A stretch of DNA of 64,000 nucleotides from Synechococcus sp. AG-679-B05 (GTDB lineage Bacteria > Cyanobacteriota > Cyanobacteriia > PCC-6307 > Cyanobiaceae). Within the stretch, counting starts at the first letter, position 1; each line of letters opens with the position of its first letter. A program made the position numbers and the translations under genes. The notes under the pieces are model-generated. The model searched no databases. It saw nothing but the letters and a program-made list of their open reading frames with translations, and was not told the DNA's origin. Positions 9,191-22,214 of this stretch are shown here, one piece after another. The DNA lies in assembly GCA_003210795.1 (NCBI GenBank), contig QCUJ01000002.1:35359-99358 (forward strand). Reading direction: 5' to 3'.

Positions 9191-10606
9191 TCAGTTCTGA
9201 ACGTCGAGCTTGTCGACGGTGTCGAACTCGAACTTGATCTCCTTCCAGGTCTCGAGAGCGATCGCCAGCTCAGGGCTGTGCTTACCGGCTTCCGTGAGGA
9301 TGTCCCGGCTTTCCTTCTCGATCTCGCGACCGGCATTGCGTGCCTTGACGCAGGCCTCGAGGGCCACACGGTTGGCAGCAGCACCTGCAGCGGAGCCCCA
9401 GGGGTGACCGTGGGTACCACCACCGAACTGCAGCACGGAGTCGTCACCGAAAATGGCGACCAGTGCAGGCATGTGCCAAACGTGGATACCGCCGGAGGCA
9501 ACGGCGAACACGCCAGGCATGGATCCCCAGTCCTGATCGAAGAAGTTGCCGCGGCTGCGATCTTCGGGAACGAAGGATTCGCGCAGCTGGTCGATGTAGC
9601 CGAGGGTGGTCTGACGATCACCTTCCAACTTGCCGACCACGGTGCCGGTGTGGAGCTGGTCACCACCGGACAGACGCAGACACTTGGCGAGAACGCGGAA
9701 GTGGATGCCGTGCTTGGGGTGACGGTCGATCACCGCGTGCATGGCGCGGTGAATGTGCAGGAGCATGCCGTTCTTACGGCACCACTTCGACAGACCGGTG
9801 TTGGCTGTGAAACCACCGGTGATGAAGTCGTGCATGACGATCGGCATTCCGAGTTCCTTGGCGAACTCGGCACGCTCATACATCTCTTCGGGAGTGTTGG
9901 CGGTCACATTGAGGTAGTGACCCTTGCGCTCACCGGTCTCCTGCTCGGACAGCTTGATGGCTTCCGCAACGAATTCGAAGCGGTTCTGCCAACGCTGGAA
10001 GGGCTGGGAGTTGATGTTTTCGTCGTCCTTGGTGAAGTCCAGACCGCCACGCAGGCATTCATAGACAACACGTCCGTAGTTCTTACCGCTCAAACCGAGT
10101 TTCGGTTTGATGGTGCAACCCAGCAGAGGGCGGCCGTACTTGTTCATCCGGTCGCGTTCGACCTGAATGCCGTTCGGCGGGCCGTAGCAGCTCTTGATGA
10201 AGGCCATCGGGAAGCGGATGTCTTCCAGACGGAGGTGGCGGAGAGCCTTGAAGCCAAAAACGTTGCCGACCAGTGAGGTCAGAACGTTGGTGATGGAACC
10301 CTCTTCGAACAAATCGAGGGGGTATGCGATGAACGCATAGAAAGACTCTCTGTCACCAGGGACGTCCTCGATGCGGTAGCAGCGGCCTTTGTAGAAGTCG
10401 AGGTCGGTGAGGAGCTCGGACCAAACAGTGGACCAGGTACCTGTAGAGGATTCAGCAGCCACAGCTGCGGCAACCTCTTCCTTGGGTACACCTTCCTGGC
10501 CGGTGCACTTGAAGCAGGCCAGCAGGTCGGTGTCGAGGGGTACGTAATCAGGAGTCCAGTAAGTGTCTCTGTACTCCTTGACCCCAGCGTCGTACTTCTT
10601 GCTCAT
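9191..10606 (-). CDS. rbcL: Ribulose bisphosphate carboxylase large subunit (form IA)
   Basis: 471 aa; contains [41 protein letters not shown] and [23 protein letters not shown]. Confidence 0.98.
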   Translation of the reverse strand: MSKKYDAGVKEYRDTYWTPDYVPLDTDLLACFKCTGQEGVPKEEVAAAVAAESSTGTWSTVWSELLTDLDFYKGRCYRIEDVPGDRESFYAFIAYPLDLFEEGSITNVLTSLVGNVFGFKALRHLRLEDIRFPMAFIKSCYGPPNGIQVERDRMNKYGRPLLGCTIKPKLGLSGKNYGRVVYECLRGGLDFTKDDENINSQPFQRWQNRFEFVAEAIKLSEQETGERKGHYLNVTANTPEEMYERAEFAKELGMPIVMHDFITGGFTANTGLSKWCRKNGMLLHIHRAMHAVIDRHPKHGIHFRVLAKCLRLSGGDQLHTGTVVGKLEGDRQTTLGYIDQLRESFVPEDRSRGNFFDQDWGSMPGVFAVASGGIHVWHMPALVAIFGDDSVLQFGGGTHGHPWGSAAGAAANRVALEACVKARNAGREIEKESRDILTEAGKHSPELAIALETWKEIKFEFDTVDKLDVQN

Positions 10607-10679
10607 GGGAAAACTCCGTTAAGTCGGTGAAGGGGGGTTGAGACGTTCGCGTGCCTCATCAGAGGCTCAGCGGAAGATC

Positions 10680-10991
10680 TCAGTCCTTCTGACCAAGGAA
10701 GTTGCCATTGCCGAGCGCAGGCTCCACTTCGCGGTGGGGGCGGGCAATGATGTGAGCAGCAACCAGGCCGTCACCGACACGCTCGCAAGCATCGGCGCCA
10801 GCGCGCACTGCAGCGTTCACAGCACCGGTCTCACCGCGCACCAGAACGGTGACGTAGCCGCCGCCGACGAACTCACGACCGATCAGGCGCACTTCAGCAG
10901 CCTTGGTCATGGCATCAGCTGCCTCAATCGCGGGGACCAGACCGCGGGTCTCGATCATGCCGAGAGCGATGCCCATGGTTTCGTTAGCCAT
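10680..10991 (-). CDS. csoS1: Major carboxysome shell protein CsoS1 (single BMC domain)
   Basis: 103 aa MANETMGIALGMIETRGLVPAIEAADAMTKAAEVRLIGREFVGGGYVTVLVRGETGAVNAAV. Confidence 0.96.
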   Translation of the reverse strand: MANETMGIALGMIETRGLVPAIEAADAMTKAAEVRLIGREFVGGGYVTVLVRGETGAVNAAVRAGADACERVGDGLVAAHIIARPHREVEPALGNGNFLGQKD

Positions 10992-11097
10992 TGCCTACCG
11001 GTAGAAGGGGTGGAATGTTCGCTCGGGACATTGCTCCGCCGAACCCCCTTCCGTCAAGGGATTTGGACACACTTCCGGATCACTGTCCATAGTGAAC

Positions 11098-11118
11098 CTG
11101 ATAAGCCACGCTTATCAG
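11098..11118. promoter_or_regulatory. Perfect palindrome upstream of csoS1 (candidate operator)
   Basis: CTGATAAGC-CAC-GCTTATCAG; 107 bp upstream of the csoS1 start. Confidence 0.55.
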
Positions 11119-11334
11119 CCTGTCTGTGACTGTTCCGATCTGCTGTGGTTGTTCCTGTGGGCACATGCCCACATCCCGTTGCCGAACTGATTTTTCACCC
11201 ATAACTTCACCAAATGCAGCGGTCCCGAGGCCTTGCCAAGGGGTGGAATGTTCAACCCATACCGCTGCTTCCCAAATTCAGCCTGGTTTCCGTCGAGTCT
11301 CGCCCCACAATGGTGAGCCTTCTCAATCCTTTCT

Positions 11335-11916
11335 TTGCGGCAACTTCTGACCATTGCCACAGGCAATCCGATCAAGGTTGCCGAGATCGAGGCGATGCTC
11401 GGTCCCCTTTCGGTTGAAGTTCAACGTCAACCGGACGATCTCGATGTGGAGGAGACAGGGTCCACCTATCTCGAAAACGCTGAGCTGAAAGCAACAGCAG
11501 CTGCTCTTCGTACCCGTGGCTGGGCCCTGGCTGATGATTCAGGCTTGGAGGTGGATGGTCTGAACGGAGCGCCAGGACTCTTTTCAGCCCGCTACGCGGA
11601 TGGGAATCCGGCCAAGATCCAACGTGTTCTTGACGAGCTTGGGCCCACGCCTTACCGCAGCGCCTGTTTCCGCAGCACGATGGTTCTCTCCAACCCCCAG
11701 GGGGAATGCGTTGCATCCGCCGAAGGAATTTGCTGGGGGGAGTTGCTCATGGCACCGGATTACGCCGATGGTGGCTACGAATCTCTGCTCTGGGTTCGGG
11801 AAGCGAACTGCACCTACGGGGCCATGAATACGGTGCAACTGAGCCGCCTGGGCAGTCGCGGCAAGGCAGCACGTGCCCTTGCCGATGATCTACGCCGTCA
11901 TCTTCGTCTGAACTGA
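11335..11916 (+). CDS. rdgB: RdgB/HAM1 non-canonical purine NTP pyrophosphatase
   Basis: TTG start; LTIATGNPIKVAEIEAML...WALADDSGLEVDGLNGAPGLFSARYA. Lies between csoS1 and csoS1D. Confidence 0.93.
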   Translation: MRQLLTIATGNPIKVAEIEAMLGPLSVEVQRQPDDLDVEETGSTYLENAELKATAAALRTRGWALADDSGLEVDGLNGAPGLFSARYADGNPAKIQRVLDELGPTPYRSACFRSTMVLSNPQGECVASAEGICWGELLMAPDYADGGYESLLWVREANCTYGAMNTVQLSRLGSRGKAARALADDLRRHLRLN

Positions 11917-11917
11917 A

Positions 11918-11953
11918 CTCAGCTCAGCTCAGCTCAGCTCAGCTCAGCTCAGC
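11918..11953. repeat. Perfect pentanucleotide microsatellite (AGCTC)n, about 7 copies
   Basis: ctc + 6x agctc + agc, 36 nt, read directly between the rdgB stop and the csoS1D stop codon; extends into csoS1D's last codons. Confidence 0.97.
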
Positions 11954-12762
11954 ATGGAACGGCTGTTGATCCTGTCGATCGCACGCATCGCGGCGGCGGC
12001 GGCCTCCTCAACATCCCCTTCGCGTCCGGCAAGGGTGAGACGCCCGAAGGCTCCAACGGCCTTCACATCAACGAGAGTGATGTTGGATGATTTTTCGGCT
12101 TCATTGGCCGCAATCAGCACATAACCGGCTGGTTCGGTTTCAAGGATGAACATGCTCATCCCAGCCTCAATCATCGAACCACGGCGATTCAGTCGGTTGA
12201 TCAGAACGGCATGGTCGGGGGTGATCGCACGGATCACTTCCGTCCAGCTCACGTCCGCAGGAGTGCGCTGATCAATAGAACTTCCAATTGCCTCGAGCAC
12301 CACATCACCGGAGTGGAGCACGGTGCTCTGGTCGCGGTGGTACAGAGCCATCGAGCCAAAGGCTCTCTCCACAACCATCTGGCCGAGCCGCACATTGCTG
12401 GCCTTCAAGGCAATGTCGGTGACCCGGTGAACAGCCATTCCTGGAGAAACCTCCATCCAGAGACAGGCATCACCGGGGATGGGCAGGAAGCCCTGACTCA
12501 CCGAACCCATATAGGCCGCCAACTGAGGCTGAAGCGAATCGATGAAAACGTGCGTTCTCAGTTCGATCGACTGAACATGACTGTTCTGCCGCTGCAGCCG
12601 AGGTGATTCGGAATCGGTGGTGACCACACAACTGGCTCCCCCCTGCTGGGGGGTCACTTCAGTGCCGGTGACGAGAGCTCTTCCGCCGCGTCGCCGCTCC
12701 TGGGCTTCGAGGCCGGCAAAACGGGTCATGGGCGGGAGTGTACCGGACGATTTCTCGCTCAA
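11944..12762 (-). CDS. csoS1D: Tandem-BMC-domain carboxysome shell protein CsoS1D
   Basis: 272 aa with two BMC-like halves ([30 protein letters not shown]... / [46 protein letters not shown]) next to rdgB and csoS1. Confidence 0.88.
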   Translation of the reverse strand: MSEKSSGTLPPMTRFAGLEAQERRRGGRALVTGTEVTPQQGGASCVVTTDSESPRLQRQNSHVQSIELRTHVFIDSLQPQLAAYMGSVSQGFLPIPGDACLWMEVSPGMAVHRVTDIALKASNVRLGQMVVERAFGSMALYHRDQSTVLHSGDVVLEAIGSSIDQRTPADVSWTEVIRAITPDHAVLINRLNRRGSMIEAGMSMFILETEPAGYVLIAANEAEKSSNITLVDVKAVGAFGRLTLAGREGDVEEAAAAAMRAIDRINSRSMLS

Positions 12763-12786
12763 CCGACGAATGAACAGTTCTCGGCC

Positions 12787-13218
12787 TTGGTCTTGCGTCT
12801 CTCAGAGCAGCCGATACCGTCCGCACAAACGCACCGATGGGCCATGGCGATCCCTGATCAATCAGCTGTGAAAGCAATCGATCTGAATGCAGATCAGGCC
12901 CTTGGGATGGTCAGCTTTGGGCTGATGCAGCGCCTGGCTCAGGACGGCCAGGTGGATTTGCCCTGGTTGGAAAGCCCGGGGAACGCCAATGCCGATCGCC
13001 TGCGTCAGCTGCGTCAGCGCTTGGAACTCACCTCTCTGGCGATCGAAACCGGAGCACCTCTGAGCACCGCTGAAGTCAGCCTGCTGTTGGGAGCACGGCC
13101 GGGCACGGAGAAGGTGGAACGGGGAGGCTTGGTGGCCCGCCGCGTCAGCCGCAATGTCTGGCGACTGAGCAGAAGGGATGAGAACGATCGCTATGACGGG
13201 TTCCGCCGCCGCCTTTGA
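12787..13218 (+). CDS. Conserved hypothetical protein
   Basis: 143-aa ORF, possible start at [15 protein letters not shown] (12844); non-overlapping and upstream of chlN. Confidence 0.6.
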   Translation: MVLRLSEQPIPSAQTHRWAMAIPDQSAVKAIDLNADQALGMVSFGLMQRLAQDGQVDLPWLESPGNANADRLRQLRQRLELTSLAIETGAPLSTAEVSLLLGARPGTEKVERGGLVARRVSRNVWRLSRRDENDRYDGFRRRL

Positions 13219-13313
13219 ACTCCGCCTCTGAACTCACACTTCAACTGCCGATCCCAAAGAGTTTCAGTCGCAGCCAGCGATCAAAGCTGAATTTTGTGCA
13301 CGGTGAGGCCTGA

Positions 13314-14609
<1,296 letters not shown>

Positions 14610-14613
14610 TCCG

Positions 14614-16188
14614 ATGGAGCTGACCCTCTGGACCTACGAAGGCCCTCCCCACGTGGGCGCAATGCGGATCGCCGCCTCAATGGAGGGGGTTCACTACGTG
14701 CTGCATGCTCCCCAGGGAGACACCTACGCCGATCTGCTGTTCACGATGATCGAGCGGCGGGGTAAGCGGCCACCTGTCACCTACACCACATTCCAGGCAC
14801 GGGACCTGGGAGGCGACACCGCCGAACTGGTCAAGCGTCATGTGCGGGAAGCGGTGGACCGGTTTCAGCCGGAGGCGCTGCTGGTGGGAGAAAGCTGCAC
14901 CGCGGAACTCATCCAGGACCAGCCAGGAGCCCTGGCCCAGGGGATGGATCTGCCTATCCCCGTGGTGAGCCTTGAGCTTCCGGCCTACAGCAAAAAGGAG
15001 AACTGGGGAGCATCAGAAACCTTTTATCAGGTGCTGCGTGGACTGCTGCGCAGTCAGGCCCCCGAAAAAGCAAGTCATGATCCGACTGCCTGGCAGAACC
15101 AGGGGCGCCGCCCCCGCGTGAACCTGCTCGGGCCCTCCCTACTCGGCTTCCGCTGCCGTGATGACGTGCTGGAAGTGCAAAAACTGCTCACCATGCATGG
15201 CATTGATGTTGGCGTGGTGGCTCCTCTGGGGGCGGGCGTCGGCGACATCCGTCGCCTGCCGCAGGCGGACCTGAATGTTTGCCTGTATCCCGAAGTCGCC
15301 GAATCCGGCTGCAGCTGGCTGGAGCGAACCTTCGGGATGCCCTTCACACGCACCGTGCCGATCGGGGTCGGCGCCACCCACGACTTTCTTGTCGAGCTGC
15401 ATGGACTGCTGGGGATGACTCCTCCCTCCGCAGAGGAGGGCTATCGCCGTTCGCGACTTCCCTGGTACTCGGAATCGGTGGACTCCACTTATCTCACCGG
15501 CAAGCGGGTGTTCATTTTTGGCGATGGCACCCACGCGCTGGCAGCGGCCCGCATCTGTAATGAAGAACTTGGATTCACCGTGGTGGGGCTCGGCACCTAC
15601 AGCAGGGAGATGGCGCGACCAATGCGGGCCGCCGCACGGGAGCTTGGGCTTGAAGCGCTGATCAGCGACGACTATCTGGCCGTGGAGGCCGCCATGGCTG
15701 ACGCCTCTCCGGAACTAGTGCTGGGCACTCAGATGGAGCGCCACAGCGCCAAACGCCTGGGCCTTCCCTGCGCCGTAATAAGTACACCGATGCACGTTCA
15801 GGACGTTCCGGCGCGCACTAGCCCCCAGATGGGCTGGGAGGGAGCCAATGTGATCTTCGACTCCTGGGTTCACCCACTGATGATGGGGCTGGAGGAGCAC
15901 CTGATCGGTATGTTCCGCCACGACTTCGAATTTGTGGATGGGCATCAGAGCCATCTGGGGCAGGCCGGTGGAACCGGCATGGGATCAGAGCAGGCCAAAT
16001 CATGCGAAAGCACGCCCAGTGAAACGGATCTGATCTGGACCGCCGACGGTGAAGCCGAGCTGAACAAGATCCCCTTCTTCGTCAGAGGAAAGGTGCGGCG
16101 AAATGCCGAGGCCTACGCCAGACAAGTGGGCTGCCGAGAGATCAGCAGCGAAACGCTCTATGACGCAAAGGCCCACTACAAAGCATGA
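14614..16188 (+). CDS. chlB: Light-independent protochlorophyllide reductase subunit B
   Basis: [49 protein letters not shown]. Confidence 0.97.
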   Translation: MELTLWTYEGPPHVGAMRIAASMEGVHYVLHAPQGDTYADLLFTMIERRGKRPPVTYTTFQARDLGGDTAELVKRHVREAVDRFQPEALLVGESCTAELIQDQPGALAQGMDLPIPVVSLELPAYSKKENWGASETFYQVLRGLLRSQAPEKASHDPTAWQNQGRRPRVNLLGPSLLGFRCRDDVLEVQKLLTMHGIDVGVVAPLGAGVGDIRRLPQADLNVCLYPEVAESGCSWLERTFGMPFTRTVPIGVGATHDFLVELHGLLGMTPPSAEEGYRRSRLPWYSESVDSTYLTGKRVFIFGDGTHALAAARICNEELGFTVVGLGTYSREMARPMRAAARELGLEALISDDYLAVEAAMADASPELVLGTQMERHSAKRLGLPCAVISTPMHVQDVPARTSPQMGWEGANVIFDSWVHPLMMGLEEHLIGMFRHDFEFVDGHQSHLGQAGGTGMGSEQAKSCESTPSETDLIWTADGEAELNKIPFFVRGKVRRNAEAYARQVGCREISSETLYDAKAHYKA

Positions 16189-16311
16189 GCATTTGCACTC
16201 AATTATTTTTAATTAATGCAAAGAAATGTGCGGCCTGGCTGATGTCAGTGGGAGCAGATCTATCGATTACCGGTGAAATCTGCCCCTTGAACATCGGCTG
16301 CTGTTGAATGA

Positions 16312-17229
<918 letters not shown>

Positions 17230-17230
17230 A

Positions 17231-18205
<975 letters not shown>

Positions 18206-18254
18206 TCAGTCTGCCGTTGTCAAGGCTCCATCCCATGGAGGGCATTGATGAATC

Positions 18255-18653
18255 TCAACGCCAAACAACGCGTAGACGGTTGGGCGCGATCCATTGATCT
18301 TGGTTTTCGAGCAATCGCTGTTCACCCCCGAGGGTGAACAGTCGATCAAAACCCGACTGAAGCGATTCGAGCTTCGCAGTTTCCACAGCCACAACTGCCG
18401 CGATCTCACCGTGGCGTTCAAGCCTCTCCTGATAGGCCACCGATAGACGAACAACGCTGACGCAACCGAGCAAGATCAGGCCGGCCTTGGCTCCAAGAGC
18501 GATCAAGCTGCAGTGAAGTTCCTGACGATCAAGCTTCCGCTGGATCAATGCAGCACGATCAGCCGCCGTGACGGACTCAACCGATCGAGGCGACGGGTTC
18601 GTCTCCTGCCGCGGTTCAACTGGATGAAAGGAGCGAGCAGAAGACGCCGTCAA
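18255..18653 (-). CDS. Conserved small membrane protein: one TM followed by a short coiled coil
   Basis: 132 aa; hydrophobic GAKAGLILLGCVSVVRL then ETAKLESLQSGFDRLFTLGGEQRLLENQDQWIAPNRLRVVWR. Confidence 0.65.
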   Translation of the reverse strand: MTASSARSFHPVEPRQETNPSPRSVESVTAADRAALIQRKLDRQELHCSLIALGAKAGLILLGCVSVVRLSVAYQERLERHGEIAAVVAVETAKLESLQSGFDRLFTLGGEQRLLENQDQWIAPNRLRVVWR

Positions 18654-18726
18654 CGCAAGGGATCAGATGTCCGCTTGTAACGCAGCGAACAGCCGCTGCC
18701 AAGACTCACGTCACCCCTGATTGCAA

Positions 18727-18831
18727 TCAAGCCTCGTAAAGACTGATCGAAAGACGCAGGGCCAGAACAGCGGCATGGGCGGCCACCACGAGGGCAATGA
18801 AGATTTCTGGCGTGGTTAGGGCAGTGCTCAT
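18727..18831 (-). CDS. psaM: Photosystem I reaction centre subunit XII (PsaM)
   Basis: Manual translation: MSTALTTPEIFIALVVAAHAAVLALRLSISLYEA*, 34 aa; below the ORF-track length cut-off. Confidence 0.85.
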   Translation of the reverse strand: MSTALTTPEIFIALVVAAHAAVLALRLSISLYEA

Positions 18832-18914
18832 GAAGCAAAAGAACCAATCAGCTCCATTCTTCTCCATAAGGATGGCTAGAGGCCATCATTCGCAAAGGCC
18901 TGTCACACCACTCG

Positions 18915-19385
18915 ATGGAACCGGTCCAGATCAATGCCGCGATGATCCGGCGTCTCGACCTCTCTCCCCTGGAGGTCTGGAGCAGTCGTCCCCTGGCGGA
19001 GCTGCTGGAGCAAGGCCCGGTTCTCGAGCTGAATTTCGACTGGCCCAGAGAAGCCACGGATCCAAGGGAGCTGGCGGAATGCCCGGAACCACGCCTCTGG
19101 GCGCTGCGAGCCGATGCCCGCTTTCCGTGGTTACCGCTGCTGCTGGAGCGCGACAGGGGCAGCCTGATCCGCCATGTGGCCATGGTGGTTCCCCACAGCT
19201 TCAGCCGCAGTGAGGGACTGCGTTTCGAACCTCAGGCCCTGGAGTTGTGGATCACCCACCGCATGATGCAACTGGACGATCTCTGCAGCTCAACGCTGGG
19301 ACGATCGATGCGGGGGAACCTCTCACAGATGGCCGCCGCCCTTGGCTACGAGCTGGATGACAATTTCTGGAACCTGCTGAATTGA
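18915..19385 (+). CDS. CRR6-like (DUF1817) NDH-1 assembly factor homologue
   Basis: 156 aa; INAAMIRRLDLSPLEVWSSR...GLRFEPQALELWITHRMMQLDDLC resembles the CRR6 family. Confidence 0.6.
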   Translation: MEPVQINAAMIRRLDLSPLEVWSSRPLAELLEQGPVLELNFDWPREATDPRELAECPEPRLWALRADARFPWLPLLLERDRGSLIRHVAMVVPHSFSRSEGLRFEPQALELWITHRMMQLDDLCSSTLGRSMRGNLSQMAAALGYELDDNFWNLLN

Positions 19386-19389
19386 TGGT

Positions 19390-20169
19390 TCAAGCCATCA
19401 GCAGATGGAGAGCACGGCGGCAGCTATCGATCGCCAGCACAATGGCCAACCCTCGCAGCAAACGCACCAGCAGCGTGGCATCGAACTGATCCAGTCGACT
19501 GGCCGTCGACTGGGCCGAGATCGCCGCCACCCCACCAAGCAGCAACCCCATCAAAGGAACTCCGCGGCTTTCATGCAGGAACTGCAGGGACGCGGCGGTG
19601 GCGGAGCAGAAGACTGCCACCGTGCTCAGACGCACGGCGCGATGGATCGGTAAACCGAGCGGTCCGCTCATCAGCGGCACCATCACCAACCCGCCACCCA
19701 GGCCAAGCATGCCCGCGGTCCATCCAGCGATACAACCCACACCCCCCAGCCAACCAATGGCCTGCTCTTCACCCGGCTCAGCAGACTCCTCTGAGGCGGG
19801 CCGATCGCGAACGACAAAGGCCAACACCACATAGATCAGTGTTTGCATCGCCAGCAGAACCCAACCGGAGACCAGTCCAGCCAGACCGCCGAACAGCAAG
19901 GCCGAACCAAACGCGGCCCCACCGATGACGACGCTGGATCGCAACGGCAACGAGCCGCTGCGAAGATGGGCCACAAGACCGGCGAGAGCCGTGGGGACGA
20001 TGGCGAAGCTGCTGGTGGCCAGGGCTTGATGGGGCGGAAGATTCAGCCAGAGCAGCAGGGGCGCGAAAATCAAACCGCCCCCGATTCCCAGAAGACCGGC
20101 GAGTCCGCCGGCGAACAAACCGAGTCCGATCAGCAGAGGAATATCCCACCAGGGCAGCACCGCAACCAC
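19390..20169 (-). CDS. Sulfite exporter TauE/SafE-family permease
   Basis: VVAVLPWWDIPLLIGLGLFAGGLAGLLGIGGGLIFAPLLLWL...GMLGLGGGLVMVPLM; the ORF runs to 20439 but GTG starts at 20169/20160 avoid overlap with the divergent gene. Confidence 0.8.
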   Translation of the reverse strand: MVAVLPWWDIPLLIGLGLFAGGLAGLLGIGGGLIFAPLLLWLNLPPHQALATSSFAIVPTALAGLVAHLRSGSLPLRSSVVIGGAAFGSALLFGGLAGLVSGWVLLAMQTLIYVVLAFVVRDRPASEESAEPGEEQAIGWLGGVGCIAGWTAGMLGLGGGLVMVPLMSGPLGLPIHRAVRLSTVAVFCSATAASLQFLHESRGVPLMGLLLGGVAAISAQSTASRLDQFDATLLVRLLRGLAIVLAIDSCRRALHLLMA

Positions 20170-20187
20170 TCGCGCAGGAACACCAGC

Positions 20188-20931
20188 ATGCCGACCACCG
20201 CAACCTGGGGACGACTTTTGCCCAGTTTCACGAGCGATGGGCGCACCCAGATGGTGCTGGACCGTCTTCTGCTGGAGCAGACGATTCATACCCCTGTTCT
20301 GCGTTTCTACCGCTGGGATGGTCCCTGGTTGTCGCTGGGTCGACATCAGCGGGACTGGCCTCAACACTGGACCGATCTGGCGCGGAGCAACCAGATCGGA
20401 CTGGTCCGAAGACCCAGTGGTGGCCAGACTGTGCTGCATGCCGGTGGACTCACCTATGCCCTGATCTGGCCGTCAGCACCGCGCCGCCGCCGTGAGGCCT
20501 ATCGACAGGCCTGTCAGTGGCTCATCCATGGGTTCGCAGCCCTTGGGATGCCCCTGCACTTCGGCGATGAGCCGGCGGGACTGAGCGAGGCGAACTGCTT
20601 TTCAAGCTGCACGGCTGCCGACCTTGTTGATTCGCAAGGCATCAAACGCGTCGGCAGTGCACAACGCTGGCTGCATGGGCGGCTCTTGCAGCACGGAGAG
20701 ATCCTGCTGGATCCGCCACAGGCTTTGTGGCAAACGCTGTTTGGATCACCTGCTCCACCATCTGCAGAACTCGAGCCCCACAAACTGGAAACGACACTTG
20801 TGGACGCATTCAAGGAAAGCTGGCCAGACCTGAGCTGGCGAGAGCAGCCACTCAATCCAGGGGAACTTCAGGCGCTGGAGGCCTCACTGGCGGAAGAGCT
20901 GGAGCTGACCTCCATGGAACCCACGATCTGA
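20188..20931 (+). CDS. Lipoate-protein ligase A-family (BPL/LplA domain) protein
   Basis: MPTTATWGRLLPSFTSDGRTQMVLDRLLLEQ...VLRFYRWDGPWLSLGRHQ...VRRPSGGQTVLHAGGLTYALIWP. Confidence 0.85.
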   Translation: MPTTATWGRLLPSFTSDGRTQMVLDRLLLEQTIHTPVLRFYRWDGPWLSLGRHQRDWPQHWTDLARSNQIGLVRRPSGGQTVLHAGGLTYALIWPSAPRRRREAYRQACQWLIHGFAALGMPLHFGDEPAGLSEANCFSSCTAADLVDSQGIKRVGSAQRWLHGRLLQHGEILLDPPQALWQTLFGSPAPPSAELEPHKLETTLVDAFKESWPDLSWREQPLNPGELQALEASLAEELELTSMEPTI

Positions 20932-22127
20932 GGGAGCACGACCAATCCCAAGGGGTAGCTGTTGCGCTTACGCGCCTCTTCCAGGATCGGCTCAGGAAGC
21001 CGCACCCCCAATTGCTTCAGAACGGCCTCGCCAAGATCCATGCGGTCAATCGTTCCGCTTGGCAGTCCAGCAGGGCTGAGAACCAGAAGCCGTCCATGTT
21101 CCGACTCTTCAAGAGCCACCACCGCTTGCCACAAGGGAGACCTATCCTCGATCGAAGGGAGGCTGGAAAGGGGTTGCAGATGATCGCCGATGCGGTGGTC
21201 ATCCCAATGCTGAACGGGTAGATCCCGAAGAGGACGGTCGTCGACCCAACCCAACCAGCGACCACCGCGGCAGACCAACACCCAGTCAGCTCCACGCTGG
21301 TTTTCATTGTCCTGGAGCCGAAGCTGACTGAGTCTTCTCAGAGTCTGATCCGACTCCAGCACCCGGAATCGACGACCGGCAGCATCAGCGACCCGCGTGT
21401 CTTTAAGCACCTTCTGCAACATGAGCATCTGGGTCTGACTGCGGTTGGCTCCAAGCCCGAACCAACCGATCAGCATCAGCATCAGACCGTTGAATCCGCC
21501 ACCCTGAAACAACAACACTCCACCGAGAAGAATCATCAACGTGGCGAGAGCGCGGCCTGAAGCCGAAGCCACCTGAACGCCACGTTGCTGGGAACCACTG
21601 AACTTCCAAACGAGAGCTTTCAGGATCAAGCCTCCATCCAGCGGCAAGCCTGGAAGCAGGTTGAACAGGCCCAGCATCAGATTGAGCAGGCCGATCTGCG
21701 TGCAGAGCATCGGCAGGACAGGACTGATCTGAGTGGAAGGGCTTGCGGCCATTAGCAGTGCAAGCGCCAGCAGGAGACTCACCAGCGGGCCTGCCGCCGC
21801 AATTCGAAGGCTTCCCATCGCCGTGTCGCAGTCCTTCTCCACCCGTGCAATGCCACCGAGGTGAAACAAGGTGATGCTGAGTACTTTCACTCCTTCGCGA
21901 ACTGCCATCAAGGCATGACCGAGTTCATGCAGAAGCACCGAAGCGAAGAGGAGCAAGGCCGTCGCCAGGGCCAGAGCCCAGCTGAGCGGAACCGAGAGCT
22001 CCGGCGACATGTCCACGGAGTACCTGCCCTGAAAGAGGACTGTGAAAATCGCCAATGAAAACAGCCAGCTGGGCTGGATCCGCAGCGGAACACCCCGAAA
22101 GGTCAGAACCGTCCAGCCATCTCCCAT
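20868..22127 (-). CDS. Site-2 protease (M50) family membrane metalloprotease
   Basis: LLHELGHALMA (HExxH) and NLLPGLPLDGG; MGDGWTVLTFRGVPLRI start at 22127. Confidence 0.88.
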   Translation of the reverse strand: MGDGWTVLTFRGVPLRIQPSWLFSLAIFTVLFQGRYSVDMSPELSVPLSWALALATALLLFASVLLHELGHALMAVREGVKVLSITLFHLGGIARVEKDCDTAMGSLRIAAAGPLVSLLLALALLMAASPSTQISPVLPMLCTQIGLLNLMLGLFNLLPGLPLDGGLILKALVWKFSGSQQRGVQVASASGRALATLMILLGGVLLFQGGGFNGLMLMLIGWFGLGANRSQTQMLMLQKVLKDTRVADAAGRRFRVLESDQTLRRLSQLRLQDNENQRGADWVLVCRGGRWLGWVDDRPLRDLPVQHWDDHRIGDHLQPLSSLPSIEDRSPLWQAVVALEESEHGRLLVLSPAGLPSGTIDRMDLGEAVLKQLGVRLPEPILEEARKRNSYPLGLVVLPQIVGSMEVSSSSSASEASSA

Positions 22128-22214
22128 AGCCGCAGTCACGTCCTCGCCACAGGGGCGTGTTTTCGATGATCCTAGGGAGACCGATCCCGGCAGCCATTGG
22201 CCGATCACCGAACC

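Noticed and set aside
9182-10276. 364-aa plus-strand ORF antisense to rbcL
   Set aside because: Mirror of a highly conserved coding gene; no recognisable domain; codon-bias artefact.
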